64,000 nucleotides of DNA, taken from Nocardia abscessus. GTDB lineage: Bacteria; Actinomycetota; Actinomycetes; Mycobacteriales; Mycobacteriaceae. Position 1 is the first letter of the stretch. Every line of letters begins with the position of its first letter. The DNA lies in NCBI RefSeq assembly GCF_015477775.1, contig NZ_JADLQO010000001.1:1-64000 (forward strand), given 5' to 3'. Both the position numbers and the translations under genes were made by a program. Below the pieces are notes generated by a model, which saw only the letters and a list, made by a program, of their open reading frames with translations, did not search any database and was not told the origin of the DNA. Of this stretch, positions 59,324-64,000 are shown piece by piece.

Positions 59324-59533
59324 ATGACTGCGATCACCGTCGGCGGCCAGGACACCCTGCTGACTCCGGGCCAGGTTGCTGCCCTGTTCCACGTCGACCC
59401 CAAGACCGTGACGCGCTGGGCTCATGCCGGGCGCCTCGGGTCGTTGCGCACACCGGGCGGACATCGCCGGTTCCGCGAATCGGAAGTACTCCAGCTGCTC
59501 AAGTCGCTGACCACCGAGGCGACCGCACGCTGA
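59324..59533 (+). CDS. bldC: BldC, MerR-like developmental regulator
   Basis: 69 residues from ATG 59324, with GGAGAGG 6 nt upstream. It is nearly all HTH: LLTPGQVAALFHVDPKTVTR, WAHAGRLGSLRTPGGHRRF. BldC binds DNA repeats cooperatively and controls differentiation in actinomycetes. In-frame codons upstream (MRELSRTERFA) are probably not translated. Confidence 0.95.
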   Translation: MTAITVGGQDTLLTPGQVAALFHVDPKTVTRWAHAGRLGSLRTPGGHRRFRESEVLQLLKSLTTEATAR

Positions 59534-59650
59534 TCGCAGGCCGCGCGGGCCCGTCGTGCTCGGGTCCGCGCTCGCCCGCAGACCATTTTCGCGTCTGCGG
59601 TGTGCTGGAGTCACGTCCGCGACTACCCTCGTAACCAGGAGGTGAGCGAC

Positions 59651-59857
59651 GTGACGTACCTGTTGGCACTCATCGCGGTGGTGGCAATAGCGGTGTTGTG
59701 CTGGAAGGCGTTCGGCCCCGAGCGGACTGGACCCACTGCCCCGCAGACGCGTTCACCAGAGCGCAAACGCGTCATCGGACCCGACGACGACCCGGAGTTC
59801 CTCTGGCGACTATCTCGCCAGCACCGAGACGGCGAGTCCGGTTCCGCCGAGCGCTGA
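59651..59857 (+). CDS. small single-pass membrane protein
   Basis: 68 residues from GTG 59651, with AGGAGG 8 nt upstream. An N-terminal membrane helix (LLALIAVVAIAVLCWKAF) is followed by a polar tail with DDDPEFLWRLSRQ. No family recognised. Confidence 0.75.
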   Translation: MTYLLALIAVVAIAVLCWKAFGPERTGPTAPQTRSPERKRVIGPDDDPEFLWRLSRQHRDGESGSAER

Positions 59858-59987
59858 TCGTTCGCATCACCCGCGCGAAAGCACGCGCCGAGCGGCATCC
59901 GGCGCTCGCGCGTTCTCCGCTCAGCACGTTGTGCCGAGCATCCGGTCGTGGCGCCGTCCTGGCGGCACGACGATCGAGACCCCGGTA

Positions 59988-60027
59988 CGTGTGGGGCAGG
60001 CGCGCTGCGGTGCGCCTGCCCCACACG
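59988..60027. terminator. bidirectional terminator
   Basis: A 16-bp perfect stem built on GTGTGGGGCAGGCGC / GCGCCTGCCCCACAC with an 8-nt loop. It lies 17 nt past the stop of the minus-strand gene at 60044 and also downstream of the small plus-strand gene. Confidence 0.8.
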
Positions 60028-60043
60028 ATCCGCGAGCTATCGA

Positions 60044-60652
60044 TCAGGGCTCGCCGTTGACGACCGCCATCAGCGCGTCCATGAACGGTTGCCCGCCCTG
60101 GATGGCTCCACCCGCGATCGCGCCGACGACCAGGCCGATCGGGCCGGTGATGATGCTGAAGAAGCCCAGGCCGATCAGGGCTCCGAGCAGGCCGCCGAGC
60201 AGTGCGCCACCGACCACGCCGACGACGTTCTTGTTCAGTTCCGCGATCAGCCGGTTCATCGAGCTGATCGGCTGCATCTCGCCGATCTCCTTGGCGTCGG
60301 CCACCGGGGTGAGCGCGAGACGCCGTCCGCTGTCGCTGATTTCGTGCGCGACAGACAGCTTGCTGCCGGAAACCTCGAAGGTCAGCGGCACTTCCGCGAC
60401 CACGGCTCCGGTCTCGGAGGTCAGCTTGATCTTGGTGCCGTCATCGACCACCGCGAAGGTGCCGTGCTCGACGGCGGTGCTGATCGCACCGGTCTCGCGG
60501 GAGACCGTGGTGCGGTAGTCGACTCCTTGCTCGACACCAACTGTCGTGATCTCTCGATCCGGTTCTACGGGTTGCGCGTTCGCGGCGCCCGCGGTGATGC
60601 CCACTGCGGCAACCGCACCGAGCGTTATGGCGGCAATAGTGCCGAACTTCAT
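60044..60652 (-). CDS. secreted/membrane protein, DUF8020-like
   Basis: 202 residues from ATG 60652. The signal peptide (MKFGTIAAITLGAVAAVGIT, cleaved near ANAQP) precedes a beta-rich domain (FAVVDDGTKIKLTSETG, EVPLTFEVSGSKLSVA) and a C-terminal glycine-rich hydrophobic hairpin (VGGALLGGLLGALIGLGFF, GPIGLVVGAIAGGAIQGG). This layout is common in Nocardia secreted proteins. The family name is from memory; function unknown. 60653-60963 holds no gene. Confidence 0.78.
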   Translation of the reverse strand: MKFGTIAAITLGAVAAVGITAGAANAQPVEPDREITTVGVEQGVDYRTTVSRETGAISTAVEHGTFAVVDDGTKIKLTSETGAVVAEVPLTFEVSGSKLSVAHEISDSGRRLALTPVADAKEIGEMQPISSMNRLIAELNKNVVGVVGGALLGGLLGALIGLGFFSIITGPIGLVVGAIAGGAIQGGQPFMDALMAVVNGEP

Positions 60653-60963
60653 TCTGGAATTCCTTCTCAGCAGACACCCGGCTCCGGAGGCCGGATGGCG
60701 TGTGACTGTACAGCGCCCGTGACTTGTTTCCAGACCTGGCGGCCGGCACACACGATCGAGAAGGTTCGTTATCCGATTGTGATCACTCCTGCCGATGGCG
60801 GGGCCACGCAGGTGAATTTCCGGGACGGATCACCGGTTCCGGGAAGGAGAACTCGACGCGGACGCGCCCCGTAGTGTATGCATGGCGTGGTCTTCAATCC
60901 GCAAGATTCACAACTTCGGGTCGCTAGGTGGGTTCGAAGGGTTACAGCTCTGGAGGACGTGAC

Positions 60964-61611
60964 GTGTCGCGCCAACGTGTCCGTGCCGGTATCACCCTGG
61001 CCGCCTTCATGGTCGGGACCGGACTGGCGGCCGCCCTCGTGGTCTTCGCCGCGGTATCGATGACCGACCCCGCCGACGAGCCCGCCAAGGCCGCCCAGAC
61101 CGCTGACGCGCCGATCGCATCGGCGCCCCCGTCGACCACCGAGGAGCCGCTGCCGACCACCACGGAGGCGCTGCCGACCACGTCGGCGATGCGCGGCGCG
61201 TCGAACAAGAGCGCCACCAGCCTCCAGGTGAACATCGGCGACTGCGTGTCGTTCGGCGGCGCGGGCGGGATCGACAAAACCGCTTGTGGCAGCGGGAACT
61301 CCCTGTACAAGGTCATCGAGAAGGCGCCGGCGAACAGCACGTGTCCCACCGACGCCGACCGCACCTACAACGACACCTTGCACGGCGCGGTGCAGGCAGC
61401 GCTGTGCCTGGATATCGACTGGGTGGTCGGCGGCTGCATGGAGCTGACCCCCGACCATCCCAAGCGACTGGACTGCGCCGCCCCCACCCCCGGCGCGGTC
61501 CGGGTGATCGACGTCAAGCAGAACACCGTCGACGTCAACGCCTGCGGCTCGGCCGACAGCGGGATCGTCTACCAGCAGCGCCATTTCGTCGTCTGCGTCG
61601 CCCGGCTCTGA
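60964..61611 (+). CDS. LppU/SCO3897-like exported protein
   Basis: 215 residues from GTG 60964, with GGAGG 6 nt upstream. One membrane anchor (AGITLAAFMVGTGLAAALVV) and a Thr/Pro/Ser-rich stalk (STTEEPLPTTTEALPTT) precede an extracytoplasmic domain with GDCVSFGG, CPTDADRTY, LCLDIDWVVGGCMEL and NACGSADSG. The cysteine pattern matches LppU-type proteins, but there is no lipobox. Confidence 0.78.
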   Translation: MSRQRVRAGITLAAFMVGTGLAAALVVFAAVSMTDPADEPAKAAQTADAPIASAPPSTTEEPLPTTTEALPTTSAMRGASNKSATSLQVNIGDCVSFGGAGGIDKTACGSGNSLYKVIEKAPANSTCPTDADRTYNDTLHGAVQAALCLDIDWVVGGCMELTPDHPKRLDCAAPTPGAVRVIDVKQNTVDVNACGSADSGIVYQQRHFVVCVARL

Positions 61612-61972
61612 CCTTGCCGAGGACTCGTTCGCACACGCCGTTTCCAGCCGCCGGACGCGAGGTGCCGCGCGACAGTCCTTAACAGACTTGCGAACCCCGC
61701 GGCAAGGTTCCGCGTGACAGCCTCACTGCCACCGGGTTTTTCGGCGCGTAATCAGCGTGATGATTGCGTGTCCGATCACGGCGCGGATCGATCGCGCTGT
61801 CGCGGCCGAATTTCGAAGCGTAGCCCGATAACGTTCGCGCCGATCGGTTTTGGCGCTGTTCCGCTAATAAAAATCAAATAGTTCCGCGAAATAACGTTCG
61901 GGCGCGTGTCGAGGCGGCGCCAGCTGTCCGTTTCCGGTCGTGTCGCCGGGCGGGTTGGCCGATACTGGGAGC
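61612..61972. other. AT-richer intergenic stretch, no gene
   Basis: No coding frame supported. GC falls noticeably near 61850-61910 (CTAATAAAAATCAAATAG), consistent with the promoter of the membrane protein / STAND unit; no clear -35/-10 pair picked out. Confidence 0.4.
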
Positions 61973-62425
61973 GTGCGGAACAAGCTGTGGGGTGGGGTTC
62001 TGATCGTTCTCGGTATCACCGGGATCGGGCTGGGGATCTGGCTGTTCATGTCGCTCGGCTTGGACGAGGGTGACAAGCTGGCCAGCGTCGTCGGGATGTT
62101 CGTCGGGGTCGTGGCGCTGGGTGTTTCGATCTATGGCGTGGCCCTGGCCCGCCGCGATACCGGAGCGGCGGCAGCCCGATCGACCGGCGGGACCTCCATC
62201 ACCGGGTCCGTCATCGGGGGCGGCGTTTCCACGATCACCGATGTCGCCGGGCCGGTCACCATCCGCCGACGCACACCTCCGCCCGGGGCGGTACCGCCGC
62301 CTGCTCCCGGCGCACCAGGCCGCCCGAGGAGGCAACCGGCTGACGATCTGACGATCACCGACAGCACGGTGGCCGGCCGGGTCGACCGTATCCGTGGTGC
62401 GGGTTCGGTCGAAATGGACGAATGA
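61973..62425 (+). CDS. two-helix membrane protein with G/V-rich motifs, candidate effector
   Basis: About 150 residues from GTG 61973 (GTG 61940 possible). Two membrane helices: GGVLIVLGITGIGLGIWLF and SVVGMFVGVVALGVSIYGV. A first G/V/I-rich stretch follows (SITGSVIGGGVSTITDVAG), then a Pro-rich linker (TPPPGAVPPPAPGAPG). The C-terminus is DSTVAGRVDRIRGAGSVEM. That tail resembles the N-terminus of the next gene (NSSVGGSVIAIRHVVGDVTI). The stop overlaps that gene (ATGA). It may be the membrane-acting partner of the STAND protein; inference. Confidence 0.75.
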   Translation: MRNKLWGGVLIVLGITGIGLGIWLFMSLGLDEGDKLASVVGMFVGVVALGVSIYGVALARRDTGAAAARSTGGTSITGSVIGGGVSTITDVAGPVTIRRRTPPPGAVPPPAPGAPGRPRRQPADDLTITDSTVAGRVDRIRGAGSVEMDE

Positions 62426-64000
62426 AGCTGCGCTGGTGGCGCGATCGTCACCCGGGGCAACAGCTCGCCAACAGCAGCGTCGGCGGCAGCGTCATCGCCA
62501 TCCGGCATGTCGTCGGTGACGTCACCATCACCGATCGTGCCGTGGACTCCGGCCACCGGTACTGGTGTGAGCCGTTTCCCCGCGCGGAGAAGCTACCGGT
62601 AGGCCAGGCGCGGGCCCAGCCGTCGCTGCTGCTGCAGCCGCGCTACAGCGTGGTCCGGTTCCTCGGCCGCGACAGCGAACTCACCGAGCTCGACCGCTGG
62701 CTGGCCGCACCCGAGCCCATCGCGGTACATCTGGTGCACGCCGCGGGCGGTGAGGGAAAGTCCCGGCTGGCCGGTCGATTCTGCGAAAACGCCACCGCCG
62801 CCGGGTGGGCCGCGTGGCGGGCGATCCACACCACCGAAGCGAGCGGACTGCCCGGCGCCATCGCGTTGACCGACCGCAACGCGGTGCTCCTTGTGGTCGA
62901 TGACGCACACCGCTGGCCGGTCGCCCACCTGGACTCGCTGGTCACCAATCTGCGCGCGGTCACCGCCACCGGCGGTGTGAAGGCGCGGGTGCTGTTGCTG
63001 GCACGCGCTACCGGGTACTGGTGGTCGACCCTGTCTTCTCGCTTGCTCGAACTCGGCGTCGCCGTCGGCGTGACGGCACTCGCGCCCTTGGGGTTACGGT
63101 TCGACCGCGCGTCGGTCTTCGATAGCGCGGTCACCGGATTCTCCCGAGCGTTGCAGCTGCGCGACTTGCCCGCCAACCGCTACCGGGTCGGCATCGATCT
63201 CGGCGACCCCCGGTTCGATTCGGTGTTGTCCATCCATATGGCGGGGCTGGCGGCCATCCATTCCCGCATCCGCAACGTCTCCCCTGGCCACGACCCCGCA
63301 GCGGTGTCGGCCTACCTGCTGGGTCTGGAATACACCGACTGGGCCGACCGATTCGCGCGAAAACTCATCACCACCAGCCCCGAGGTCATGCGCCGCGTGG
63401 TCCACCTGGCGACCATCACCGGCGGTATGTCCCACTCCGACGCCCGCGCCCTGCTCCTCTCGGCCGGGCTGGCGGTCGATGAAGCTCACGCCGGGCGGAT
63501 CGTCGACGACCACAGCCTCTGCTATCCCCCGACGACCAGCGTGCTGACCCCGCTGCAACCCGACCGGCTCGGCGAGGACTTCCTCGCGCTGAACACCCCG
63601 GGTAAACCGGACCGCACCGGCGACGCACTACCCGCCGACCCCTGGACCGTCGACGCCGCACACCAGCTCATCCGCCGCCGCGACGGCGCCGTCACACCGT
63701 GGGTGAGCGCCGGGATCGTCCGACTGGTCGAAGCCGCGGGCCGCTGGCCCCACCTCGCACCCACACTGCTGTACCCGAGCCTGCACCGCGACCCCACCCT
63801 CGCCGCCACGACAGGAGGCGCGACGCTGACCCGGCTGGCCGACCTCCCCGGCATCGCACCCGACATCCTGACCGCCATCCAGCAGTACCTCACCGACAAC
63901 CCCGGCCTCGACACCACCACCGCCGCACGAGCACTCGACATCGCGCTGCTTCCGCACCGCATCACCTCGACCACCGACCCGGCCGAGCGAGCCGACCTCT
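62422..64000 (+). CDS. STAND/NLR-like NTPase, N-terminal 526 codons (runs off the right edge)
   Basis: ATG 62422 overlaps the upstream stop by 4 nt. The N-terminal 40 residues hold the motif NSSVGGSVIAIRHVVGDVTI. An NTPase follows: Walker A VHAAGGEGKSRLAGRF (about 105-120) and Walker B AVLLVVDDAHRWPVAHLDSL (about 154-173), then ARVLLLARATGYWW (sensor-like, with Arg). The rest is helical, with HSDARALLLSAGLAVDEAH. No stop before 64000. C-terminal repeats are expected but not seen. It looks like a signal-transducing NTPase rather than a housekeeping enzyme. Confidence 0.85.
   Translation, partial: MKLRWWRDRHPGQQLANSSVGGSVIAIRHVVGDVTITDRAVDSGHRYWCEPFPRAEKLPVGQARAQPSLLLQPRYSVVRFLGRDSELTELDRWLAAPEPIAVHLVHAAGGEGKSRLAGRFCENATAAGWAAWRAIHTTEASGLPGAIALTDRNAVLLVVDDAHRWPVAHLDSLVTNLRAVTATGGVKARVLLLARATGYWWSTLSSRLLELGVAVGVTALAPLGLRFDRASVFDSAVTGFSRALQLRDLPANRYRVGIDLGDPRFDSVLSIHMAGLAAIHSRIRNVSPGHDPAAVSAYLLGLEYTDWADRFARKLITTSPEVMRRVVHLATITGGMSHSDARALLLSAGLAVDEAHAGRIVDDHSLCYPPTTSVLTPLQPDRLGEDFLALNTPGKPDRTGDALPADPWTVDAAHQLIRRRDGAVTPWVSAGIVRLVEAAGRWPHLAPTLLYPSLHRDPTLAATTGGATLTRLADLPGIAPDILTAIQQYLTDNPGLDTTTAARALDIALLPHRITSTTDPAERADL

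Overview
The window is high-GC actinobacterial DNA and looks like the chromosome of a mycolic-acid producer, most likely Nocardia. The reasons are the rpoB / mkl / rplJL / rplKA / nusG / secE / tRNA-Trp / hadAB / rpmG order shared with Mycobacteriales, a complete mce lipid-import operon, the menaquinone cluster with menJ and grcC1, and bldC. The genus is inferred from gene order and codon use; no database search was run.

Layout. 1-14100: the start of rpoB (rifampicin region of wild-type sequence), then a minus-strand mce operon (mkl ATPase, yrbEA, yrbEB, mceA to mceF, two mas genes). 14292-23522: translation and transcription genes (rplL, rplJ, rplA, rplK, nusG, secE, rpmG, tRNA-Trp/Met/Thr/Tyr) with a fused hadA-hadB dehydratase; an MFS exporter and an FMN reductase lie between rplJ and rplA. 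23697-32184: yajQ, htpX, grcC1, menJ, small regulators, a MgtA-like glycosyltransferase and menG. 32286-36485: an assimilatory nitrate reductase fused to a CysJ-like flavoprotein reductase. 36700-41744: accessory genes, including a frameshifted secreted nuclease-like protein overlapping a candidate immunity gene, an aldo/keto reductase with a divergent TetR, and a MarR with a divergent SnoaL-like gene. 41757-56219: menD, a PaaI-type thioesterase, menB, menE, a DrrAB-type ABC exporter, a 1.1-kaa AfsR-like regulator and menA, with unusually repeat-rich intergenic DNA. 56319-61611: YvlD-like membrane protein, ClpN/HTH pair, Cds1-like PLP enzyme, bldC and secreted proteins. 61973-64000: a two-helix membrane protein translationally coupled to a STAND/NLR-like NTPase that runs off the window.

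The genes fall into a few working groups. GrcC1 supplies the prenyl chain; MenD, MenB and MenE build the naphthoate; MenA prenylates it; MenG methylates it; MenJ saturates the side chain (menF, menC and menH are not in this window). Mkl, YrbE, Mce and Mas proteins form one lipid-import machine.

The most notable unexplained signals are: (1) the membrane effector / STAND receptor pair at the right edge, whose C-terminus and N-terminus share a short G/V/I-rich motif, as in amyloid-signalling NLR pairs; (2) a family of 26-codon upstream ORFs with a shared spacing pattern, each ending on the start codon of a different gene (mas, secE, menE); (3) the overlapping toxin-immunity-like pair at 36700-37512; and (4) several tandem repeats placed exactly at gene starts (68 bp x4 before menA, 72 bp x3 between the ABC genes, 17 bp x4 before the FMN reductase).
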